Positions 1 through 9,233 of a DNA stretch of 64,000 bases are shown in pieces. A program made the translations under genes and the position numbers. This stretch comes from Neostapfia colusana. Taxonomy: Eukaryota; Streptophyta; Magnoliopsida; Poales; Poaceae. Numbering within the stretch: position 1 is the first letter of the stretch; each line of letters opens with the position of its first letter. The stretch spans positions 19,741,501 to 19,805,500 of the forward strand of contig JASWHV010000011.1 of NCBI GenBank assembly GCA_030760725.1, given 5' to 3'. The notes below the pieces were generated by a model. That model was not told the origin of the DNA. It did not search any database and was given only the letters and a program-made list of their open reading frames with translations.

Positions 1-1839
1 CATGAAGTGAAACTTGATTTTCTGGAAAGTACTCAGAGAGCTGAATCCAGCAAAATTTGGTTCACTCAATTTGGAGCTTTCTAGCCAAAGTTATAAAGAT
101 TTGAAGTTTGAACTAAAACTGAAATTCGGGGAAAAGTTTAAACTCTGGCTTGTGGGCCCCGCACACAGTGCGTCGTCTCCCTCCTCGCGCCAACTGCGCG
201 GCGGCGGCGTTCTCCGGCGACCCTCGCCGGAACTGAGTTCCCGGCCACCCCCCGGCCCGAAACTTGCCGCCTGCCCCTTTTCCGACCCCCTGGACTCGAG
301 GGTAGGGTCGCCGGCCGCCGGCGATGACCAGAAACCCGTGCGCACCGGTGACAGCAACTGCTAGGGTTCCGGTGAGGCCGGTCCCGCTCTCCCATGCACC
401 AAATCGACCGGAAATCGGTCGGAGAGCATCAGTAGGGCATGGGAAACACGAACTAGGGCTGGGTGGAAGCTAGAAATACCGGCAACTAGGCTCTCGACGG
501 TGAGCCGAGGTGTTCAGCCATGGCGGCGGGGAAAACAGCCATATCATGGCCGATCCTCGATGGTTTTCTCCAATTCCAGTCCGAGCGTGGGCGCTAGCGT
601 GCATAGAAGCTACTAGGTAACGAGCTTGTCCAACCTTCGTGCATAGAGCACGAATTTCACCCGAAGGTGAGCTCGGTTCTTATGAACTGATCAAGAGGAA
701 ATTCTCGGCCGAGGGTTGATCAATCGCCAAACGGCTTTCGGCTACTATATCTACATACAATCACGCACCTTTCTTGTGTAGAGAAGAGGACCTGACAACG
801 GCTGCGCCTGGCTGTCCACGGGAGCCCGATCGCCGGCGATGTTCGGCTCGCCGGAGAAATGGCTCGTACAGCTCGAGGAAGCTTGCTCACTGGCCAACAC
901 GGAGTGTGGGAGGTTGCTCTCGATCCCTTGGTGCCGTGTTGCTTGTGGAGGAGGCTGTGCTCGCGAGTGATCGGCTTGATCAAGCGGGAGCTCGAGCGGC
1001 GGTGATGGCAGTGGAAAAACGGCCGAGTATGCCGGCAGCTCGGGGAGTGAGTGATCGGAGCACGCCGGGGAGGGAATAAATAGCCCGGCGGCTGGTCTCC
1101 GGCTTGGGGCGCGCAGCAGGAGCTGGCGCCGGCTGCCCCCCTTCGGTGGCGCGCGCACACAGCAGCCGGGAACCGACTGAACTGTGTTTCAGTCGGTTTG
1201 TATTGAGGCAGAGGATGACATGTGGGTCCCACCCCTCCTTTTAACCTCTGAAATTTACTCCTAACAGCTGTGGTAAACAGTGAACCCTATACTACCCTTG
1301 GCAATTCAAATTATTCACCCATGAGCCATTGGAATTGATCAAAGTTCAAATGAGGTTTGGTTTGAATGAATTTCAGCACAAGTTCAGTTTGAAATTCAAA
1401 TAAAGTTTGAATTTCTCCCCCTTAGCTCATGTCAAGATCAACTCCAAATGGAGTGAAACTTGGTGTGGGAGCTCACAAAAATGTGCTGAGTGAGAATATG
1501 CCTTCCACTTTTAAATTCAGTGGGTGAAAACAGTTTGAATTTGAATATGGTTTCAAACTGCCCTCCTCCTATCTATACCCAAAATGACCTCAAAAAGGTT
1601 TTGAATTTGGGTGAAACTTGGCATGGACATCCTTAGCAAAGTGTAGGAGTTTTCATATGTCCAGCCCATCTATATCACATGTGGGAAATACCACTTTTGC
1701 AATGTGTGAGTTTGTTCTCTAATGAGCATGTTGATAATTGTTACTTGCTCTTCATTTGTGTTCATCATTCTTGCTCAAATGAGGTGTGTGGTGTGGTGAT
1801 GAACACTGCAAATGGGTGTCAAAAACTGAGACCCTTACA
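1..1839 (-). repeat. G1 3' LTR, partial (last ~1.84 kb on the plus strand)
   Basis: This matches 11264-13109 almost base for base and ends ...CCCTTACA immediately before the PPT (on the minus strand the LTR begins TGTAAGGG). The rest of the LTR lies left of the window. The one large difference from the 5' LTR is 8 bp missing near 687. The ORFs here occur identically in both LTRs and are not genes. Confidence 0.93.
1075..1083 (-). promoter_or_regulatory. TATA-like box in the G1 3' LTR
   Basis: On the minus strand this reads CTATTTATT in a GC-rich setting, about 760 nt inside the LTR. The identical site is at 12345-12353 in the 5' LTR. It is the only TATA-like site I noticed in this part, so this is an inference from motif and position. 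Confidence 0.35.
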
Positions 1840-1856
1840 TTCCTCCCCCCTTAAAA
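1840..1856 (-). other. G1 polypurine tract (PPT)
   Basis: On the minus strand this is an uninterrupted purine run rich in G (TTTTAAGGGGGGAGGAA) abutting the 3' LTR. It is the expected plus-strand DNA primer site for reverse transcription. Confidence 0.88.
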
Positions 1857-1857
1857 G

Positions 1858-1874
1858 AATCTCGTCCCGAGATT
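1858..1874 (-). other. Palindrome next to the PPT (AATCTCG-3 nt-CGAGATT)
   Basis: This is a perfect 7-bp inverted repeat around a 3-nt centre, 1-2 nt from the PPT. The same palindrome occurs at the same place in G2 and G3 and, with one changed pair, in G4. It lies between the pol stop codon and the PPT. Confidence 0.75.
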
Positions 1875-1908
1875 ATAAGGTGAAAATGAGAGAGAGGACG
1901 GTGGAAAA

Positions 1909-3346
1909 TTACCGGATATGCGATGTGAGAAAGTCGGGGTAGTTAGTGCGAAGAAATTCTTCGCTCTCCCATGACGCTTCGTCCATGGAGTGATTACTCC
2001 ACAGAACCTTGTAGAACCACAACGTACGGTTGCGTGTGGTTCGGGCCTTTTCATCAATAATCTGCACCGGTTCCTCCCGATAGGTGAGATCCGGTTGCAG
2101 TTCTTCAATGTCTTCCAGCTGAACGGTAGTTGATAGCTTGAGACACTTCCTCAGTTGGGAAACGTGAAAGACGTCGTGCACACCGGAAAGTGCTTCTGGT
2201 AATTTCAGCCGGTATGCCACCGATCCACATCTTTCGGTAATCTGGAATGGACCGATGAAGCGGGGTGCTAACTTTCCTCTCACCCCAAATCTGTTTATGC
2301 CCTTCATTGGAGACACCCGTAGATATACGTGATCTCCAACTTCGAATTGTAATGGGCGCCTTCTCCGGTCCGCATACTGTTTTTGACGGGATTGAGCGGC
2401 TTTTAGGTTCGCTTGGATCAGTCGAACCTTTTCTTCCGCGTTGTTGACAAGGCCAATCCCGAAGGTAACCCTCTCGCCAGACTCACACCAGTTCAATGGT
2501 GTGCGGCATTTCCTGCCGTATAGCGCCTCGTAGGGCGCCATCTTGATGCTGGCTTGGTACCCATTGTTGTACGAGAACTCGGCTAACGGCAAGTGATCAT
2601 CCCAATTCTTGCCGTGGTTGATAGCGCAAGCTCGTAGCATGTCTTCAAAGATTTGATTTACCCGCTCCGTTTGCCCATCCGTCTGCGGGTGGTAGGCTGA
2701 ACTACCGATCAGCTTCGTCCCCAAGGCAGCGTGTAGCTGCTCCCAAAAACGGGACACAAATAAAGTGCCCCGGTCCGATATGATGGTACGGGGTACGCCG
2801 TATAAGCATAGGATCCGTGAGATGTATAGTTCAGCGTACTTCTTGGCGTTGTAGTTGGTGTTGACCGGGATGACATGGGCAACTTTGGTGAGCCGATCGA
2901 CGATTACCCACACAGAATCATGTTTCTGTAAGGTGGTGGGTAAACCGACGACGAAATCCATGCTCACGTCCTCCCACTTCCAGGCAGGAATGCCCAGTGG
3001 TTGCAGCAGTCCCGGTTTCCGCATGTGGTCTGCCTTCACCCTTCGACATGTATCACACTCGGACACGTATTTTGCAGTCTCTCGCTTCATCCGTGTCCAC
3101 CAAAACCTTCTTCTGAGTTCTTGATACATTTTGTTGCTGCCGGGGTGAATAGAAAACTTTGATAAGTGAGCCTCATCAAATATTTTCTTCCTTAACTCCG
3201 GGTTTCGGGGTACGACGATCCGGTCCTTGAACCATAGGACGCCGTCTCCGTCCTTCCGGAAACATTTCAACTCCCCACTGTCTACACGTCTCCGCAAATG
3301 GGACATTCCCTTGTCATTCCTCTGGGCTGCCGCTATCTCTTCACGG
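1909..3346 (-). CDS. G1 integrase with C-terminal chromodomain (separated from upstream pol by a frameshift)
   Basis: Counted from the Met at 3306 (465 aa), the zinc-binding HHCC residues are H47, H54, C84 and C87. The catalytic D,D35E residues are D117 (SMDF), D178 (ISDRG) and E214 (GQTERVN). The GPY/F-like segment (RFIGPF) follows, and a chromodomain spans about 412-462 (VLWSNH, ASWE). Chromodomain integrases direct insertion toward particular chromatin, often heterochromatin. All key residues are present and the frame is open to its natural TAA at 1909-1911. In G3 the same segment is continuous with RNase H. Here a 2-bp insertion at 3347-3350 separates them, so this part cannot be made as part of the polyprotein without a frame change. 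Confidence 0.93.
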
Positions 3347-6300
3347 ATATGGTGGGGATCAAAGCTAGGTTGTAGAGAGCTCCGTGTGGAATCACATGTA
3401 GTGGTGGTTCGCTCTCTTCCAACAGTGTGATGGTCAGATTATTGACGTGTGACTTGCGGCTTAGCGCGTCCGCCACAACGTTTGCCTTGCCCGGATGATA
3501 ATGGATCTCTATCTCGTAATCCTTTATCAGTTCTAACCATCTTCGTTGCCTCATGTTCAGCTCCTTCTGAGTGAATATGTACTTGAGGCTTTTGTGGTCG
3601 GTATATAAATGTACGAGGTTACCGAGTAGGTAGTGCCTCCACATCTTCAGTGCAAGTACCACGGCAGCGAGCTCCAAGTCGTGAGTTGGATAATTTTGCT
3701 CATGATTCCTAAGCTGCCGTGATCCATACGCGACCACTCTTCGGTCTTGCATCAGCACACATCCGAGCCCAATGCCGGATGCATCGCAGTACACATCGAA
3801 CGGTTTTGTTGTGTCTGGCTGCGCCAAAACCGGTGCTGATGTCAGGTGCTTGACTAAAGCCTTGAATGCTGCTTCACATGCTGGACTCCAAACATATTTG
3901 GTAGCCTTCTTCAGCAGCTCTGTCATTGGCTTGGCAATCTTCGAGAAGTTCGGAATGAACCTCCGATAATATCCCGCGAGACCGAGGAAACTCCGTACCT
4001 CATGAACAGTTCTCGGGGATTTCCAATTCAGCACTTGCGTGATCTTGCTCGGGTCCACAGCGATACCCTCCGCTGAGATGATATGCCCGAGGAAAGGCAC
4101 TTGCGATATCCAAAACTCGCATTTGCTGAACTTTGCGTATAACTTGTGATCCCGCAACAGTTGCAAGACTATACGCAGATGTTTCTTGTGATCTTCCTCC
4201 GACTTAGAGTATACTAGGATGTCGTCGATGAAGACCACGACAAACTTGTCCAGCTCCGGCATGAACACCGAGTTCATTAAGTACATGAAGTGAGCTGGAG
4301 CATTGGTGAGGCCAAAGGACATGACCAGGTACTCATAAAGTCCGTACCTTGTCGAGAAAGCTGTCTTTGGAATGTCCTCCGCCCTTATCTTAATCTGATG
4401 GTACCCAGATCTTAAATCCATCTTGGAAAAGATCTTCGCTTCGACCAACTGATCAAACAACATGTCGATCCGTGGCAACGGGTACTTGTTCTTGATGGTT
4501 ACAACATTTAATGGACGGTAGTCCACGCAAAGCCGCAACGTTTCATCCTTCTTCTTGACAAATAATGCCGAACAGCCCCATGGCGAGGAGCTCGGCCTAA
4601 TAAAACCCTTCTCCAGGAGGTCCGTGAGCTGAGTCTTCAGTTCAGCCAACTCCTTGGGCGCCATCTTGTACGGCCTTCGGGATATTGGCATGGTTCCTGG
4701 TGCAAGTTCAATCTTGAACTCCACCTCTCTATCGGGTGGCATTCCCGGCAAATCGTCCGGGAATACATCAGGGAACTCTCGGACCACCGGAATGTCTTCC
4801 AATCTGATGGTTGTGGCTTGATAGACACTTGGAAGTTTTATTTCTGGACTGTCCAGAAATAATGAGTGAGAACCGTGCACTTCTGAGTTTAAGTGCACGA
4901 CTCGAAGGACGGTGTCTAAAACAGCGCCGTGGCGGGTTAACCAGGACATCCCTAGAATGACATCAACCTTCTGCCCCTCTAAGATAATGAGAGACGTGGG
5001 GTACACTCTACCCGCTAAGCATAATGGTGCTTTGGAGACCATTACGCTTGCTGAAATCTTCCCACCCGGTGAATAACTTAAATATGGACTATCGGTGGGT
5101 AGTATTGGCAAGCTGTGTTTAGCAATGAAAGCTTGGCTAATAAAATTATGCGTGGCGCCTGAATCAAATAGTACTATAGCGGGATGCTGGTGGAGTTGGA
5201 ACATACCCGCAAGGATGGGCTCGCCCTCCGGCACGTCCTCAATGGCAAGCTGGTGGACAGTGCCGGGCCTAGGGTTTGCCCGCCGCGCATTAGTAGGGTT
5301 CCGGGGTTGATTCCTCCCCGGAAACGGTGGTGCCACTCCGCCGCCTTGCCTCTCCGGGCAACTGCTCGCGAAGTGTCCTGGACGGCCACACTTGTAACAC
5401 GTGGCCGCTGCTGGTGGAGTACTTGGTGGACGAAAGCCCGGCATGCGTTGCGAAGGTGCAAACGCACGCGGCATCGCCCGCTGCTGCTGTTGTTGTTGCG
5501 GTGGTGCTGGCAGTGCCGGCCGGAATGCCGGTGAAGAGTACGGCCGACTGCGGAACGGCATCGGCCGTTGTGGTGGCTGCCAGCGTGCACCTGATGGTGG
5601 GCGATTCACCATCCGAAACTTCTGAGAAGGACCGCCTCCTTCTCCGCTGCTCTGCGGCGCGCTTCGCTTTCTCTCCGCCGCCGCTAACTCCTTGCCGGAG
5701 TCTTCCTGAACAATCGCAGCATCAATGATGTCGTTGAGGCTGCCGCGATTGAACATCGCCAATTTGTCCTTCAGGAGCGGGTTAAGCCCCTGGTAGAAGT
5801 GGTCTCGCCGCTTCTCGTCGGTATCCGCGTGATACGACGCGTAGAGCGCGAGATCGTTGAACGCCCTGGAGTATTCCAGCGCGTTCCGGCTCCCTTGTTG
5901 CAGGTGTAGGAATTCCTGCGTCTTTCTCTTCATCAAACCGGGCGGTATATGATAGGCCCTGAAGGCCATCCGGAACTCCGCCCAGGTCATCGCTCGGTCG
6001 GTGGGCTGTGAAGCACAGAAGTTGGCCCACCACGCGCTCGCGGATCCTTGGAGCTGCTGGACCACGAACTGAGTCTTGCGCTGCTCGCTGATTTGGAGCA
6101 GCCCGAATTTCATCTCTATGGCGCGGAGCCAGTTGTCCGTGCCAAGTGGTTCATCCGCCCTTGAGAATACAGGGGGATGAGTCGCCAGGAAGTCAGAGTA
6201 GGAGCTCTGTTGGCGCTCCTCACGATCTTGACGTCTCTCTGGGCGAGACGTATTCGCAATTAACGTTTGCAGCAGCTCTGTGTGCTGCTGATGTGAACCC

Positions 6301-6473
6301 GCCATTGCCGCGACAATGTCGGCCAATGTAACCGTTGGCAGTGGCGGTGGCGGTGTTTGCTGTTGCTGTTGCTGTTGCTGCTGCTGTCCCGAGGAGTCCT
6401 CGGGAAGTGGTTGGGAGGTCTCTCCCCCTTGGCTAGTACCTCCAACATCAGGGTTGGCACGAGTACGCGTCAT
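3333..6473 (-). CDS. G1 Gag-protease-reverse transcriptase-RNase H polyprotein (truncated by frameshift before integrase)
   Basis: The start is taken at the ATG at 6473 (MTRTR...), because G2 and G3 gag begin with the matching MV-TRS/MVRTRS; an in-frame Met at 6503 gives ten more residues. Residue numbers here count from 6503. A run of ten Gln lies at 40-49, the retrotransposon gag fold at about 150-265, and a CCHC zinc knuckle at C369-C372-H377-C382. A second Gln run lies near 336-341. The aspartic protease DSGA is at 447-450. The reverse transcriptase contains LRSGYHQIKI, MSFGLTNAP and the catalytic FIDD motif. RNase H contains CDAS and TDHKS. The frame then leaves phase just after LALIPTI through an extra AT and stops at 3333. 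Gag and pol are one frame, as is usual for this lineage. Apart from the frameshift it looks functional. Confidence 0.95.
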   Translation of the reverse strand: MTRTRANPDVGGTSQGGETSQPLPEDSSGQQQQQQQQQQTPPPPLPTVTLADIVAAMAGSHQQHTELLQTLIANTSRPERRQDREERQQSSYSDFLATHPPVFSRADEPLGTDNWLRAIEMKFGLLQISEQRKTQFVVQQLQGSASAWWANFCASQPTDRAMTWAEFRMAFRAYHIPPGLMKRKTQEFLHLQQGSRNALEYSRAFNDLALYASYHADTDEKRRDHFYQGLNPLLKDKLAMFNRGSLNDIIDAAIVQEDSGKELAAAERKRSAPQSSGEGGGPSQKFRMVNRPPSGARWQPPQRPMPFRSRPYSSPAFRPALPAPPQQQQQQRAMPRAFAPSQRMPGFRPPSTPPAAATCYKCGRPGHFASSCPERQGGGVAPPFPGRNQPRNPTNARRANPRPGTVHQLAIEDVPEGEPILAGMFQLHQHPAIVLFDSGATHNFISQAFIAKHSLPILPTDSPYLSYSPGGKISASVMVSKAPLCLAGRVYPTSLIILEGQKVDVILGMSWLTRHGAVLDTVLRVVHLNSEVHGSHSLFLDSPEIKLPSVYQATTIRLEDIPVVREFPDVFPDDLPGMPPDREVEFKIELAPGTMPISRRPYKMAPKELAELKTQLTDLLEKGFIRPSSSPWGCSALFVKKKDETLRLCVDYRPLNVVTIKNKYPLPRIDMLFDQLVEAKIFSKMDLRSGYHQIKIRAEDIPKTAFSTRYGLYEYLVMSFGLTNAPAHFMYLMNSVFMPELDKFVVVFIDDILVYSKSEEDHKKHLRIVLQLLRDHKLYAKFSKCEFWISQVPFLGHIISAEGIAVDPSKITQVLNWKSPRTVHEVRSFLGLAGYYRRFIPNFSKIAKPMTELLKKATKYVWSPACEAAFKALVKHLTSAPVLAQPDTTKPFDVYCDASGIGLGCVLMQDRRVVAYGSRQLRNHEQNYPTHDLELAAVVLALKMWRHYLLGNLVHLYTDHKSLKYIFTQKELNMRQRRWLELIKDYEIEIHYHPGKANVVADALSRKSHVNNLTITLLEESEPPLHVIPHGALYNLALIPTISVKR
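3347..3350 (-). other. 2-bp frameshifting insertion (duplicated AT) between RNase H and integrase of G1
   Basis: The sequence ATAT stands where the frames on both sides require a single AT, judging from the continuous G3 frame. It is the only coding lesion I could find in G1. Confidence 0.8.
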
Positions 6474-6745
6474 TCTGAAATTCAACACAGCAGCAATTAG
6501 CACAGGTCTTACTCAAAATTCCATAAACAGAAGTAAGTATTGAAGCGACGCATGATTAACTTGCACAACATTCACATATGTTGATAAAGCATAAACTTTA
6601 TACAAGATACATTATTCTCGGATCTCCGAGAAGTCGTGCTCATGTCGTCACTACCTATACATACGCTACTGTCTACACGACATGTCACCGATTACAAAAG
6701 TTGGGTTACGCTACCCTAGCTGCCCTACTTGGCAACCGTAACCCC
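6474..6745 (-). other. Spacer between accessory ORF and gag of G1, with acceptor-like CAG before gag
   Basis: Noncoding. The gag-proximal end resembles the G2 leader (shared TTCCATAAACA block) and then diverges. On the minus strand a T-rich stretch ends in TTTCAG one base before the gag ATG (CAG at 6475-6477), which looks like a splice acceptor. G2 and G3 have CAG in the same position. Confidence 0.55.
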
Positions 6746-7690
6746 CTACTCGGAGTAGAACTCGACCTCCTGTGGTTCGTCCTCCTCCGGTACCTCTGCT
6801 GGTGGCTCGGGATCTACCACCTCTTCCCCCATTCCAGGTTCTCCCATGGCTGGAAGACCCAAGACTACCGGTACGCCCAGTACCGGGGGTACGAGGTCCT
6901 GCAATGCATGCACCTCGTCCATAGCCTGGTTGTAGTCCTCTTCCCAGCCTTGTCCTTCCTCAATAGCGTCGTCCCGCTCTTGAGCAAGGTCCTCATTCTG
7001 CTGGGTTAGGGTCTGCACCAGCTCTTGCAACGCCGCGATGTCAACACAGCCCTTCTTCTTTGCCTTCTTCAGACGACGCAACTGATTGTGTTGTTCGTTC
7101 AGTCGCTTAATCGTCGGAAGGAGCACATTGCGGAGTGCACTGTGAGCACTCTCAAAATGATCTCCACGGCTTGTGCTCTCCTTGAGCTTGGTGGCGAGAT
7201 GCTCCGTATGAACAGCTTGGCTGTCCATCACAGCGTTTCCCGCCCTCATTTGGAGACTGAGATTTGCCTCCGCGGGGTTGTACCTTGGGCAAGTCGGGTC
7301 TGTTGCCTCCCGGTACCTCTCTTCCCACACATGCTGAGCTCGCCCCTCCACCGGAACGAGTGCGTATGGTGTGCCCTCCATAGCCTGCACGTGTAGTTGG
7401 CAGAAGCGTGACATGGTGTCACGGGCTGCCACTTGCCACATACCTTCCGGTTGTCTTCCTCTCACCGTGACGGTGAATGGCACCCAACCGGGTGGCGTAG
7501 GTCCTGCGGGAACCTCGACATGGATCATCCACGTCTTGCTCCCCTCTTCGCCTTCCTCCTTGGCGAAGTATTGCGGCATCTGGTTGTACCCGAAATATTG
7601 GAGCATTTGCCACAATGCTTCCGGGTAGCCGCTACGGTCAGAACAGTGGGAAACTACCCATCCGTTCTCCAATCGTTTATCTGCTGCCAT
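6746..7690 (-). CDS. G1 accessory protein upstream of gag: dsRBD-like N-terminus plus coiled coil
   Basis: This is an intact 314-aa frame on the same strand as gag, between the leader and gag. It is absent from G2 and G3. I do not recognise a named family. Residues about 21-104 follow the order of a double-stranded-RNA-binding domain: a helix (PEALWQMLQYFGY), P-x-Y (MPQYFAKEEG), strands (TWMIHVEV and PFTVTVRGR), then a helix with paired alanines (WQVAARDTMSRFCQLH). This is a pattern match by eye, not a search result. Residues about 163-266 are rich in charged heptad-like sequence and probably form a coiled coil, with a basic patch LRRLKKAKKK at 204-213. The last ~45 residues are Pro/Gly then very acidic. 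On the minus strand a T-rich tract ending in ACAG touches the ATG, as if the mRNA were spliced to it. An RNA-binding or silencing-suppressor role is only a hypothesis. Confidence 0.8.
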   Translation of the reverse strand: MAADKRLENGWVVSHCSDRSGYPEALWQMLQYFGYNQMPQYFAKEEGEEGSKTWMIHVEVPAGPTPPGWVPFTVTVRGRQPEGMWQVAARDTMSRFCQLHVQAMEGTPYALVPVEGRAQHVWEERYREATDPTCPRYNPAEANLSLQMRAGNAVMDSQAVHTEHLATKLKESTSRGDHFESAHSALRNVLLPTIKRLNEQHNQLRRLKKAKKKGCVDIAALQELVQTLTQQNEDLAQERDDAIEEGQGWEEDYNQAMDEVHALQDLVPPVLGVPVVLGLPAMGEPGMGEEVVDPEPPAEVPEEDEPQEVEFYSE

Positions 7691-7704
7691 CTGTAAAAAT
7701 ATAT
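7691..7704 (-). promoter_or_regulatory. Splice-acceptor-like tract directly before the accessory ORF
   Basis: The minus strand reads ATATATTTTTACAG and then ATG at once. A T-rich tract ending in CAG is the plant 3' splice-site pattern. No donor was identified, so splicing is inferred. Confidence 0.45.
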
Positions 7705-9175
7705 TTGAGAAATGTCAAATATTTATTTAAACAGTAAACCCTTGAGTTATAACATAAGATATGTCATTGAACCCATAACACTTGGAAACATAGTTCAAAT
7801 TTTTAAACAAATTTGACTGCTGATCTGCTGTTACCATGACAGCCCTGACCAGTTTCCATATCAATCTGATTTAGGCCAGGTTAAAAGCAAAACCAGTCCT
7901 GGATCTCAACATCAAAGTTAAATTTAACTTCAATAGCTTTCCAGAAAGTATTTGGTTGGCCTAAGATCTGTCCTGGTTCAAAAGTTATGAGATGTCAAAG
8001 TTAACAGAATTTCTGGGAACAATTGGACAGCACCTCCCTGCCTTAGGTACTGATTTGATCCAACAATCTCAGTTACTTCTGTTCCTAATCTGACAAAACT
8101 TTCTGTCACAAAGTTGTAACCCATCTCATAAGCTTTCCAGAACTACCTCATTTTCTATTTTTGGATTTTTATGCAGGAAGTTATGCTTAATTTACAGAGA
8201 GTATACAGAGAGTCTTTGCTCTGTCCTGTTTTCTGGACAGTTTCAACTCTACCGCATTTTTCGAGTGGTTAAGGGACGAAACACTTCTGGACCTCAACAG
8301 AAAAGTTGTAAAGATCTTCCAAAGCTTTCCAGAAATGTATCATACGACCCCAACCTCGAAAGAACTCAACCTCTAACCTCTGATTAACTCCAGCCTTGAT
8401 TCAGCTGAAAACAGAGTGCTCTGTCCTTAACATCCTATAAGTTGAAAACTTATTAGCTTTGAATATCCTGTTCAAGGGAAGGAGTTACATCAAGTTTTAC
8501 TACTTTGGATCAAAACCTTCAAATTTTTAAATGAAGTTGTTCATTTAGTTGGGTGTGACGTCGATGCGTCACCAGCTTATGTCGGTACTACGTCCTCACA
8601 AAGAAAAAAACCTATACCGGACTTAGCCGGCTTCGTTAGTTCAGTGGCACTACTCGTCACTCGCACACGGATGCTACACGTCTACCGTTTCGTTGTAAGG
8701 CTACCTGCAGAAACTCAAACAATCATCAGGCTCGGCTGCACACCGAGCCCGGAATCCATACAGTTGGTACACCCGGCCGTCATCACTCGCCCGGATGTTC
8801 TCAAGCCAAACACGCCTTGAGTTACGTGTTCACGTTTCAGACCACGTGACGGGGTCTCCCATGTTGCACCACGCACGCCAGGGACAGACGTTGCTCGAAT
8901 ACCCCAAACGACATTAAGAGTCGTAGAGGATACTAAAGCGGGTCGGGTTACCTGCCACCCGTGGGGCTCCACCCTTCAGCTTGTGCGCACTGGTGGACAG
9001 CGCTCACGTGCACCCCCAAGACATGAACGTCCCGAGATGCACGATTTTCCGACATAACAAATAGGTTAACAAGCCACTTTCTATATGCTAATAACATCCT
9101 TATACGGGCTACTAACTCGTTCCTCACTGGATTTTTGAAAAAGAAGACCTTTGTACTGTGTTAAACCTCAAGCGA
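7691..9175 (-). other. G1 untranslated leader between PBS and accessory ORF
   Basis: No ORF of note. The stretch around 7870-8000 is recognisably related to the leaders of G2 (about 20200-20340) and G3 (about 34000-34140), with shared blocks such as AAAGTTAAATTTAACTTCAATA and AAAAGTTATGA. Positions about 8730-9060 are much closer to G3 (34870-35220) than the LTRs are. Confidence 0.75.
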
Positions 9176-9187
9176 GCGCTGATACCA
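9176..9187 (-). other. G1 primer binding site (initiator tRNA-Met type)
   Basis: The minus strand reads TGGTATCAGCGC, 3 nt (GCG) after the LTR. It matches the 3' end complement of initiator tRNA-Met (TGGTATCAGAGC) except at position 10. Confidence 0.85.
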
Positions 9188-9233
9188 CGCTGACACGACC
9201 CCAAGGTCCTGTCAAGCCAGGATCACGCCGAGG

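Noticed and set aside
720..1232. 170-aa minus ORF, repeated at 11990-12502
   Set aside because: It is present twice only because it is in both G1 LTRs; its composition is low-complexity and it has no domain.
5174..5728. Several frames opposite to G1 gag
   Set aside because: They are shadows of the Pro/Gln-rich gag sequence in GC-rich DNA.
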